NCBI GenBank assembly: GCA_026413225.1
Contig: CM048557.1
Span: 45,515,371-45,579,370, forward strand
DNA length: 64,000 nucleotides
Source of the DNA: Otis tarda
Taxonomy: Eukaryota > Chordata > Aves > Otidiformes > Otididae
Direction of reading: 5' to 3'
Below are positions 24,301-36,300 of the stretch, in pieces (position 1 is the stretch's first letter; each line of letters opens with the position of its first letter). Both the position numbers and the translations under genes were made by a program. The notes under the pieces are model-generated. The model was not told the origin of the DNA and did not search any database. It saw only the letters and a list, made by a program, of their open reading frames with translations.

Positions 24301-27300
24301 ACCAAGAATGAACTTGGCACAGATGCTTGTTGCTGATCCTGACCCAAGACTATTCCAGGTCCCAGTGGAGGGCACTGTTTGACACAGGAGAAGGTTGGCC
24401 AGACATGGTTGAAAGTTATTTGTTTGTAAGCTAAATAGGGTGTCCGAGTCTAGCAGATAGCTCTGCTTGAAACATAACTGTTCTTCCTGCTTCAAAAATC
24501 CACCAGCTGGAGGGAGAAGGAGGAGGGAGTTTGTGGAGAGTTTTCTGGGGCTGGATAGCACAAACTGATTTTTATCCCAGCTACCAGATATGGCACCTGA
24601 ATTGTATTTGTTCTGTGATCTTGATCCTGGCCAGTGAATGGATCTTCCAAAATGGCATCCATTGGCATCCCAGAAGATGGAGATATGACACAAAGCCTGC
24701 AGAAAGCGCAAGGAGTTTTTGCTAGAAGGCAGCCCAGACAATATGTCTGAGCTTGTGTTTGGGTTACAGGGCTCCTGGATCACTCTGCTCTGTATGCTGA
24801 CGTGCTTGGATGTGATTTATGGGCAGCAGAGTCTTCGCCTTTCTTAGTCCTTGCTTTCCATACTCCAGACTCTTCCAGGGACTATGAAGACTTTGAGCAC
24901 TGCAGAATCCTTCTGTAGGGCAGCGGTGGGGTAGTGGTGCTGTCTTGCTGCTGTTCAGTCTTTGATGAGGTATCCTCTCCAGTCCATTGTCCTGGGACAA
25001 TGGGTTGTGGTGGTCCTAATTGATTCCTATCAATCTAATGTTTCCTATAAGGAAACGGTAAATGCAATGGGCTTAATTTGACTATATAATCATTTCCATG
25101 TTTTACATGCTCCTACCTTCTCTCTTAATGTGATAAGGGCAGTACCTCTACAGAGGCTGTATTAGTGTGGCATGAATAACCACTGTAGGTGGAATTTTTA
25201 AAGTTCTGTTAGTCTGTACTGGTTCAGTTAGCACTGTTCTGGTACTATGAGTGTTTTCCTGTTTCCAGGCAAATGGTGTAGCCCACAAAAGAGATTGGAA
25301 ATCTCTGTTTCAAAAAAAAAAGATGAGAATGGCTGCATGGCCACATGGCCTCTCTCTTTCTTAAGTGTTTTCTCAGTCCTTCCATCTGTTGGTGGCCCTT
25401 GTGTGTGCCTTGTCGCTGTCCACAACAGCAAATATATGCTTAAATCGGGAAATAAATCTCAAAAATGAGAGTGCTGCTAAGCAAAAAATTGCTTTTGCCC
25501 CTAACAGAGGTGAGTGTGCAGAGCCTTGGAAGCAAGCAGGAGCTGAGCTTGAGCTTGGCTCTTTTTCTAATGTCTGAGAGGGCTGCAAGTGCTGGGAAGG
25601 GCCAGGGGAACAAGTAAATACATGGTGCTTGGGTGATTGAAATGTAGCCACAAAGAGTGAAACACAAAGGAGGGATAAAAGTGGCTTTTGTAGGCTCCTC
25701 TTAAGTTTAGAGTACTCACAAATGTGCTGAGTGCACTTTGGTTCCCACTTTGTGAAAAGAAGAGTGTGCTTCTAAGCACCAAAGCAGCTATTTCTTCTCT
25801 CTCCCACTTGAGGGTGGCACTGAAGGTCTGTGCCACTGTCAGTGCCACTTATCAGTGTGGCAAAGCTTGTGCTGCTACAGCTCTTTGTTGCTGTCCTGGA
25901 GAAATAGCTGTGGAGTTAAAAGCCCTAATGTCCTCACTAAAGCATGTGCCATCACTGCAGAAGCTCCTCAGCTGGACATGTGGGGCTCTTGGCACAGGAG
26001 AGGCCAGAGCTGCAGGAGTTTCTTCTTCCAGCCCTTCAAACTCAAGCATTTTATCCAGGGACTGTTGCCAAGCCCCATCACGCAACCTCGATGTTTAGGG
26101 TATGTGCCATCAGCATTTCCTTCGCTCTCAACCTTGATGTTTCTCTAGGTTCTCCCAGTGGTCATAGGGTGAGCCTTGTCTTGGGAGGGGGCTCATTAGG
26201 AAACAGTGTCACAAAGTGGCTGAGCCAGATGAATATCTCACTCATTAGGAGTGGGCAGGTTTTTGTCTTGAACCTTGTGCTTGTCTGGCTGGAAAATAAA
26301 TTGGTTCAGCTCATTAACCCAGCAAAGAATTGGTGAGTTTTGACAGCCTTGTCTTCTGCCATTTTTAATAAGCCAAATTGGATTACCAGGTGATCAGGCC
26401 AGCACCAGAGCAGGTGCAAGATATAAGGAGTGGGATGTGTGTGTGGACAGGAACATACATGCATGGGGAAGGAGAGGAAAAGCAAGACCTCCACTTTGAT
26501 GGAGGCAGCTATTCATTCTGCTCAATTCTATTGTAAAACTATGCCTTGAATATCCTGACAGTTGTGAGTGCAGTGAGGGGACATGTCTTATGGCCCAATT
26601 GGAATGAGTAGCTGGCTTTTATCTCTTAATTGTTGGGTAGTAAAGAAGATTTTCACCTTGGTTGTGAAATTGGATTAGGCTGAGTTGAGCCCTCACTGGG
26701 CATCAGGGGGCTGAGCTGTGGGGTGGGGGCAGTGTTATGGTTCCATGTCATACCTCTGTCTGTCCCCTCTCTTTCCTGCTCAGCTCGGCATCGCTGTGGG
26801 GTTTCTGGTCCCTCCAGTTCTGGTTCCCAACGTGGAAGATGTGGACAAGCTGGCCTACCACATCAGCATCATGTTCTACCTGACTGCAGGCGTGGCAACA
26901 GCCCTATTCATCCTGGTCATCATAGGTAAGGAGGTGGGAGCATGCAAGTGAAACCAGGTGGGACTGAGAAGATAAGCCTGTGTGTGTGAGGAGCCTGTGT
27001 GCTAGGAAATGGGCTGAGGAGGTCATCTGGGGATGTGTCCTAGCATGCAGCTGACAGGGTCTGCAATACCATGTGTTGCTGCTTCAAGTCCTCGATGAAC
27101 AGCACTTGTAGAAGGGAGTACAAGAAGTTGTGAGTGAGGCTGCCAGACTGCCCATTACATCCTTTGATTGCCTGCGTAATAAAACCCAGGCATGAGTAAG
27201 TCCTTTAAAAGCCAGCAGAAATCTTCCAAGGTTTGCAGTCATGTCGCCTGCAAAGAGGGTCTTGGGCCTTGGGTTATGTCTTAGACCAGAGCTTGTCTAC

Positions 27301-30300
27301 TGAACTACATGCAATTTTTTTTTTTTTAATAGGCTCCTCTTGCAGCTTGTTAATGTTGTCTGGTGGCTGAATCAGATGTAGATTTTAAAGAATCTGGGGC
27401 AGGGATTAGATAAGGTACAAAAATGGCTGTCTAGCACCTGGTATAGCTGTATCAGCTGCAACAGGGACTTCTGGATGCTACTTTAATGCTAGTTAGGGAC
27501 AGCAGATGGCTTGGCCGGCCTAAGAAGTGCCAGGCCTGAAATAAAACCTGTCATAGGTCATTGCTCCCTAGACACTAGGCACTGCAGGGCACTAGGCCAC
27601 CTTTACCAGGTGGCTTTTCCTTCTCCTTTTGCATTTGTAACTCATGCAGCACTTCCGCACCTGGCTGCCCATTCCGCTGGGGACAAAGGCATTCTTAGTC
27701 CTGAGGACTCTTTTGTAGCTGCCAGACAGTGCCTACACAAAAAACTAATTGAAGGCAAGGTGTTTCCCCAGTGGCAGGAGTTATTGTTGGAGAGACCTTG
27801 TTCTTTTCTTTTCCTGGATAAGTTAATGCATGGAGATCAAAGCTTAAGGTCGATGGTGTGTTTTGTGGGCTTGGTTTTACTAGCCCCTCTGGCATCCCCC
27901 AAATGGCTCTACCCACAATGTGTGCTCAGGCTCCCTGATTGCACTGTTACAAACAGACGTGTCTGGTTTCAGTCTTCAAGGAGAAGCCCCTGCACCCTCC
28001 GAGCCGAGCTCAGGCCTTGATGCAGTCAAGACCGACAGAGGAGTATTCCTATGTGCAATCAATCCTCCGTCTGCTCCGCAATCCCAGCTTTTTGCTGCTT
28101 ATGGTCACTTACGGTAAGGTCTGGTCTTTCTGGGCAGTTACCACTGCTAGATGTGCTTGGCTTCTCCCTCCCTCTCTGTGCTCTGCTGGGGCAGTAACTG
28201 ACCTGAGTTGTTCTAGGGGAGCGTAATGACAGCTGTGCTGCCACAGGCCAGGGGTCCTTCTAGCCCAGTAATCTCCAGCAGTGGTTACAAGCAAATGCCT
28301 AGGGAAGAACAAAAGCAAGGCAAGCATACAGAGGACAATGTGCCCTCACTACTGTTCTCCCAGTCTCCTGACTATTTTCTGTCCAGGGAATTTCCTTATC
28401 CTGTTGGCTTTTTTTCTAGTCAGTTAGTTACTTGCAATCAAGTAATCTAAGTGCTTACCTTAGAGATACGTGGAGCTGTGTCTGAGTGGAAGTCATTTCC
28501 CACGGCAAGGGTATGGCTTCCAGGCGTCCCAGTGGAGGTCATGTGGAGCATGCAGATGTGCAGCTTCCTTGGCACTCCCTATGAAGCAAATGGGAGGAAG
28601 GATTGGAGAACATCTTCTTTTGCCATCTGTCCTTGCACACTGGGTTTGCTGCTTGCTTCTCATCAGCAGACTCGGTCTGTTTCTCTGAGGGCAGTGTGAT
28701 GTGTTGAATCTGTTCCTGATGCTCAATTGTCATATGGAAAAGTATTTTTCTCTTTAGGAGAAAGGCCATTGCGGTCTATGCCTGGCTGCATAATAGGATA
28801 TATTGTAGCCAGCTAGCCTGCAGGGAGTTCTGTCCTCACTTCATACCAGCTTTTTGTGGAAGCTCCTCAGGGGGCAAGTTAAATAGTGCTGAAAGTTCTG
28901 CCTTTCTGCCAGCAGTTGTGCCTAAAGGACCTGGTGGATGAGTAACTAGATTGGAGAGAGTGAGATGATGGGTTTGTACCTGCTGAGAGTGGTAATAGTC
29001 TTTTTGGAGTTGTTGAAATCTCTTCTCCCTTCTCAGTGCAGTAATCTTCTAGAAATGCCCCTCTCAGGTCACCCTTAAGTTCTGCTGGTTTGCATGGCAG
29101 CTGCTGGTTTGTTTTGTTTTGTTTTTTATTTTTTTTTTTTTTCCATAGTACATGATGTCCTCTCAGAAAGTGGAGACAGAAAAAACTGTCAGGCATGCTG
29201 TGTCTAAAACTTGGATTGTGTCATCTGCTCAGTTCGCATTTACCCCTCAGGGAAAAGAAAGGGGAAAGCATTTGTTCTAATAGGCGTAAACAAGTCCTAG
29301 AGGAGAGAGGAAGGCTCTCAGTATGAAGAGCATGTTTAGAATCTGACCTGCTTGGGATAATTTCCTTCTGGCAGTCACAAACAATGTGGAAAGGCTGTTC
29401 AATGGCTCGTAATTCAGTCTCTCTTCCTGCTGGTCTGTGCATTTATTCTGTTCCTCTCTGTGTCAGCCTCATGTCAATCTCTGGCTTGACTTGAGATAGC
29501 GATGGCTACTCAGAGAGGGAACTATGCAGCGAAACTTTTTTTTTTTTTTTTTTTTTAAAAACCCTAGTCTGGCTTTAAAATGGGGACAGTTTTTCCTACT
29601 CAAGTCAAAAGTTATGTTGGCCAAGATGTAAGACATCTGCAGCCACATGAGTGCAACTGAGTCATCCTTCCTAGCTAACACAAAGATACCTGCAGCCTCT
29701 GTTAGCTTTTGCATTAGCATAGTGTATGTCAGAAGAGAGAGGGAGGAAACCTGCTGCTTGTTCATGTCCCCTGGCTGTAGAAAGAATGGGGGCCATTACA
29801 CCATGACAGGTCAGTACAGGTCTCCAGACCTCCAAGGTCTTGATATTACCAGCAGCTGCAAACTCCTTTCCTGTAGTAAGACTTGCAGTGCTGGAAACAC
29901 TGGTGGCACTTGCGGCTGTGTTAGTACTAATGAACTGTTTTTCAGAAAAACCCTCAGAAAGCCTTTTCCCAAAGGCTGCTGACATTGCTTCTGTAAACCT
30001 GAGGCATAATATGGAGTGGGCATTTAGAAACACTGAGTTTTTTGGGTTGGGCTCTGCACTGGAGAGCATGTTGCTACTGGGAAGCAGTAGGCAGGAAGTG
30101 GGTGGGAGAGCCTTGGAAAGGCTGGTAAAGTGAGAGTGGTGAGACAGCCCCAAAGAATCAACGTTTGGAAAGATGATGGGGCAGTAAGGAGCAGGCGGGG
30201 CAGTGAGATCTGCGTAAGGAACCATTATCCTGGAGCATGATGAGGGTGAAGAGGAGAAAGACTTGGGTTCTAGTCTGAGGTGCAATAAGGGCTTCTTCTG

Positions 30301-33300
30301 GAGCCATGAGCAATAAACTTCCCCTATCTGGTTTCTGTAAAACAGAGGAGACACTGTGAGGTCTCAAAAATGTTCTTCTACAGCACATTACAAGCAAAGC
30401 ATGGTAACTAGCTAAGGAATCAGGTGGGGCTGGACCTTCAGGTGTCCTGCTCCCAGCTACTAGTTCTGGTTTTCCTCATCTGCATGGGCAAATGGGCACT
30501 GCCCCATTAGAAACAACCCTTGCCTGTTTTATGGGCATTCAAACAGCTGTAATTCATGGGGAAACTTCACTGAGCAACTGTGACATGTGAAATGGCTACA
30601 ACTTTTGCCAGCCCTCACAAATGCAAATTCGGCACATTGTCTTGATTCTTAGAATATTTTGCTTGATTCTGGTGCCAAGTGCTGCTGCCAACTCTGCAGT
30701 GCTTTCTGCCCAGCTTGGGAGCAGGGACCCTTCTCTCTCTTGGAAATCACATACATCACAGACTGCTGTGAAGCTGGCGTACTGACAGCATCAGCTACCA
30801 GAGCAGTGTCTGGCTGGCCCCGCAAGGCTGCTGTCTTCTTGGCTGGTCGAGAAGTAGAGGTACACAAATAACTGCTCTATGTTTATGCCCAGCTTTGAAG
30901 TGAAGCAGTAGCAGGTAGAAGAACGGTGCTGATCTGCCATGCTCACATGTGCTGGCACTGCAGTTTGTAGTGTCTCCTATTGAGCAGGGTGTTCCAGAGG
31001 TGGAGAGAGGATGAAGCCAAATTAGGCTCTTGTGGGCTGTTTTTCGATAGCCAAGTGTTGCAAAGAGCCAGCTTTCAAGGCTGGAGGGTGCCTCCTTGCT
31101 GTGGGATCTCCAGTTGTTCTCCACCCTCTCTGGCTGCTGGTCCTGTTGGAGTTTCCAGCCTTTCTAAGTAACTCTTGAAAAGGATTTAGTGGATTCCTCC
31201 TGTCTAAAGAGCGTGTTACTCAGCTTACTAGCCTCTCCTATACCCTCCTGGCACATGCTTTTGGAGCAGGCAGTGTTGTCACATGCAATTGGCTTATCCT
31301 CGATCACTTGCATGAGATCCTTCATCTGTTCTCTGTTCCATGAAGCTGTGGGGAGACCTATGGAGAGCTTAATGTTGTCAGAGATGGTGTGTGAAAGAAG
31401 TGTGACGTATTTTCAGCTGCCAATCTTGTGGCTCCTCAGAGTGCTTCATGAGCTGTGTAGGGCAATGGGTATCCTGTGTCTCAGTGGAGGAGTGGGCTAT
31501 GCGCAGGATTGCTGACTACTTCAGGGTCAGGGGAGCTGGAGAATTTCAGGGTTAGGGGAGCTCACAGTTTTGTTCCCTTCGTCAAAGCTCTGCCTGCTAG
31601 ACTGCACTTCTGTGTTATGTATTGCAATGTTTCTGCTTTTAGCTGAGGCTGAAAGAGGAAAAGTAGGAAGTGGGAACTTGACGTGTATCTGTTCTGTCAG
31701 GATTTCAGGCATCTGTGCCAGAGTTTTTAAACTCATGCCTCCTTATGGAGCCTATCGATGTGTGAGCTGCAGTGGTGAAATCTGTGTCCCCATCCCTTCC
31801 CCCATCAGGATTACTGAAGCCTTGAAGAGAAACTAACTGCAAATGTAAATTACTTTCTGAGAAGAAAGTTGCACTGACTGTTACAGACCTCATCCACCTG
31901 GGGAAGGTTTCTCAGTATCGCCCAAGGTGAGAGTGTAGCCGTTGTGGTAGTGCTAGTCCGGTGCCCATGTGGATGTTCTTGTCTACTATAAGTAAAGCTC
32001 TTGGTTTTTGTGCCTTTTGGAAAGGCGTTTAACTGAACCAGAGTTGCATGTAAGCTCGAGCAGAGTGTCTGAATGGGGCTTGACCAGTATCACCCCAACG
32101 GTTTCCATTCTCACCTTGGGTGATACTGAGAAACCTTCACCAGGTGGCTGATGCCTGTAACAGTTAATCTAACTTCCCTTTCAGAAAGACAATTGCTTTC
32201 ACAGTTGATTTGTTTTTTGGTTTTTTTTTTGGCTTTTAGGCTTCAGTGATATCTTTTAAAATACAAGACTTTTCCCATGCAGACACACATGCCAGGTGCC
32301 TGGGGGAAGTGCTGTCGGCACTTCACCATTGCCTCTGCTCCTACTTGCCTTCTGGTGTTTCTTGGCTTGCAGAGAATGTTTGTTACTGGCTTTCAGCAGG
32401 GAGAGCATTACCAGGCTCTTCTCTGGGACAAAACCACACAGGTCAATGGCACTGGTGGTAATTGAATCCCAGGTCCTTCCTAAAGGTGTGATGCTGAGGC
32501 AGGTGCTTTTCTAGTATTTTACCTTGGCTGGGAGGAAGAGAGAACTCCAGTGCTAAAAATGGATCTGGATGTGAGGGTTGAGACCCTATGAAGGACTTGC
32601 AAGACCTTTCAGTACCAGAAATGTGCACAGCCCTTCCTCTACTGCTAAGGTAAAAACTATCCTAAAACTGCAGGGAGCTTCCTCCTGCATGCTGAGATCT
32701 GGCTGTCCTTGGTCTGCATTTCTTTCAGTAACCTATGTCTAGCTAGTCCAGCTGGCTCTCCTGAGACTGAGCAGCCTTATTATAGATCGCTGCTCCCAAA
32801 AATCTCTCTCTCTGCATTTCTACCCTTTCACTATCCAGCAGGAGAGTAGCAGGCTCTGAATGTGCTGCATTTTTATCCCCCTCTCAGGTCTGAATACAGG
32901 TTGCTTCTACGCCCTGTCCACTCTACTGAACCGCATGGTGATCCATCACTACCCAGTAAGTGCATCCAACCCTCATGGCCCTCTAACGCTCACTGTTGTC
33001 CAGTGCTGGCTGCCAAAGGAAAGTCTGTGAGAAATGCAATGCCACAGCACTTCTGGCCGGCTCTGGCACAAGTTGACTTGCTGGCAGGAAAGCACTGGTT
33101 CCTTAAATTCTTTACACCACACCCTGCAAAAGCTGGCGAACTCTAGCAAAGGCAGCTCCTTTACATGCTAAATGATGGCATTTTCGTATGAAAAATTCTC
33201 CCAGCAATTGCCTCCGCCCTGTCCTGACAGTGATTTCTGCCAGGACATCTGTACCAGGAGGCTGCCCACACTCGTGCTCTGGTGGCAGAAGGATGGGGTG

Positions 33301-36300
33301 CCTCAGTAGCTGAGCTACTGTAGAGTTTACTGCTGGGGCTGCGTGCCAGAGAGCTCCTTTCCGTGGGTCCCAGTATTGGAGTCTCAATATTTCCTGGTCA
33401 ATCTGGCCCAAATCCTAATACCAGACAGCAAGCTTCATAGGGTTTATGCTGACTCCTCTGAGAGTGTCTGTTCATGCTGGCCAATGCTCACTTTTTTTTC
33501 TCTGGGCTGGCTCAGAGAAAAGTGCTAAACTGCTCGTGGGCCAGAATAGGGCACTGCATTGACTCAGAGTGGGCCTGAAAGTGTTCTTGCAAAGGGTAAT
33601 TCTGGTTAGTGTGTTACCCACAGAAGACATGTATGGGACACTAACTTTGGTGTGTCTTCCTCTCTGGGTTCTCTGCACTTTGCTACTTGTTGGCTATGAC
33701 TTGACTCCTGCATTTGTGTGAGTGTGTGTGTCTCACCACAGGGGGAGGAGGTGAATGCTGGCAGGATTGGACTCACCATTATACTGTCCGGGATGGCTGG
33801 GGCTCTGATCTCTGGCATCTGGTTGGATAGAACCAAAACCTACAAGTAAGTCCCTTTTTTGCCTCTGTGCCCTTGGTGACTCTGCTCTTTCCCTATACTG
33901 CACAAGGAGCAACCCTGTACAGTTGCAACTCAGCAGTCCAGGGACTGAAACACTGTGGGAGTTTGTAGGAAAAAAAAATACGGTTCTTCAAAATCCAGTT
34001 AGTCTAAAGTGAAGTTTGGAGCTGTGTGTTAGTCTGCACTGGGCCCATACAAGTTCTGGTTCTAGTGGTCCCTAAGGAGGCATAAGAGGAGGATGAGATG
34101 CCTGGTAGCTGCTTTGTCACGGATGAGATGGTTCTTGGCACATGCAGAATCAAGACTGTACAAGACCATTTCTCAGCCCTTACAAACCAGCTTCTGTGAA
34201 TCTTTGTCTGGCTTAATGAAAGGCATTGCTGTATTTAGGGCATGCATAAGGGATATTGGGGTTGTAGGTGGATGATTTTGTGTTTGCTGCCTGGTGGACT
34301 GGGAAGGCAGATCTGGCCAGCATACCCTGCCATCTGCAAAGGGACAGTCTTCAAGGTGTCCTGCAGCTCTCAGTCTTCAGGAACTCAGATCTCACTGACA
34401 GACGTCTGTAGGGTGTCCTGGGGGATGGAGAGTGCCCCTCCTGTCTTCTGTTGGGGTCCATCTAATAAGCTTTTCCATTTCCCTGCTGGCTTTGAGAACC
34501 TGTTGTCTGAGCAGGTTGAGTGAGAGGGAGCTTTACTGGTGATGAGTTGAAGGCAACTTTGGAGTTCTTTTCCTTGCAGCAGCTTTTCACCTTGGGGAGT
34601 GCCACTGCCATTATCCTACTTGGTATCTTGGGCCAGAAAAGCACGTTCTCATTGTGGACAGCTTACATGAATCTGGCTAGCTGTGGGCTTGCAGGTTCTG
34701 AAGTGGCCTCTGGCCACAGCTGTCAAGCACACGGATCAAAAATGGAGAGGAAATGGGCTTCTCTAACAAGAAAGAATGGTAGCTGAGGACTCCTGGGGGT
34801 GCTGGGAAAGAGGAGCAAATGACTAATACAGAGACTGGCAGGTCGCTTATTGCTGTTTCTAGATCATTGTGTGCCACTGAGTAGTTCTCTTTTGGCAGCC
34901 CTGGGAAATAGAAACACAGCTGTTATGAACTGCACTAGCTAACTGTGCAATGTAAATTGTGTCTCTTTCCAGCTCAGGGCTCTAGTGGTAAGGTAGCCTC
35001 AACTGGGTGGATGGTTGTCCTAATTCTCCCTAAGTGGAGCTAGGTCACAGCACGAAGGCTGAAGAGCTTTGTGGCTCACCAGGCAGAGCTGGGACTTGAA
35101 ATTTGACAGGATGGGAGAGGGGGGAAAATTCAATAATGAATTTGTTCCATGGCCCCTGCTTGCTTGGAAGGACCGCATAGGTGGGCAGAGCTGGCTGAGA
35201 GTGCAGAAAAATAGGGCTATGCCACCCATGGAATTTATCCTACAGGCACTAGGGACTATCTGGGGATAGATTTAGCCTTAGGTGAGGAAAAACACTGCTA
35301 AGAATTTGTTCTCCATTGCAAGCCACAAAGTGGATTTCTGTGTAACTAGCAATTTTTTTTCCTGAGTGCTCCAGAGTCTTTATTTAGCCTCATTTAAAAG
35401 TCTATTTAAAAAAACTGTCAAGATGCCAGATGTTCTAGGTAGGTACCCTCCCCCTTCCCTCTGCTGCTCAGATAGTGTCAGGAATGAAATGGTAAGCACA
35501 TGAAAATCAGGAAGGAAAGATATAAAGTCCTTTTTTTAGTCTGTTTGGAGAGATAGAGAGAAGGAAATGAATGGGATCCAGCTGTGATTGAGGAGAGCAG
35601 GAGGAGGTTAATAACAGAAGGAATTGCAGAGCTCTACATGTGTGTTTGATCTTTACTGTCCCATCAGCAGTTCCTTGAAAGGGTGAGGCTGTGCTAAGTC
35701 AGGCTTTCTCCATCTGTCATTTTCAGGCACCAAATGGCCTTGCGTTCCTACTTTTATTTGGCAGGCAAGTCCCTGCAGCAGCCCCTGCGCTGTTCTTATT
35801 TTTGGAATTAGCAGGCACAGATTTGGCCCATACAAATAGGCGAGTTGTGTTTTGATGAGCGAGCAGTCCCAGAACGGGGGCTTCTTTGGTGGGGTGGCTT
35901 GTTGAATACAGCCCACCTCTTCAAAAGAACACGTTTTGACATCAAGTTAAACAGGGGTCCATCTACATCCTTCAGGTTCCTGTCTCAGAGGAGAGGTGGG
36001 GTTGTGACACCTGGTGACTGCTGGGTGTATTGGTATTTGTAGAAGAGTCTGGCTCAGAATCAGGTGTTTGGGGACTGGATTAATGAGCAATTCTCCTTCA
36101 TATGACCTCAGGTCCAGCTGGTTGCACACAGCAGTCTCCAGTGTCATCACTGCATCTCTGTAAGGCAAGGTGTCAGAAATATCTAGATCTCTGCACTGAC
36201 TAGGCAGAGGACCCCAAGTGGTGTTTTAAACTTAGGCCCAAAGTGCATCAAAATTTGGGAGAGAGAGGAAAGACTTGGATATTAGAGAACAGGGCACTTG

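Larger units (their letters stand above)
12332..26783 (+). other. FLVCR2: FLVCR2 intron 1 (14.5 kb)
   Basis: It contains a CR1 LINE fragment (about 23208-24253), a possible older LINE fossil on the reverse strand (about 19850-20060), a 22-base T run (16002-16023) and a G/T-rich low-complexity stretch (20267-20342). I see no further exon. Long introns after the first exon often hold regulatory DNA, but no specific element can be named. Confidence 0.8.
28114..32887 (+). other. FLVCR2: FLVCR2 intron 3
   Basis: This 4.8-kb intron contains a 21-base T run (29536-29556), a tandem duplication at 31520-31566 and the inverted repeat at 31878-32163. No exon-like chain was found. Confidence 0.75.
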
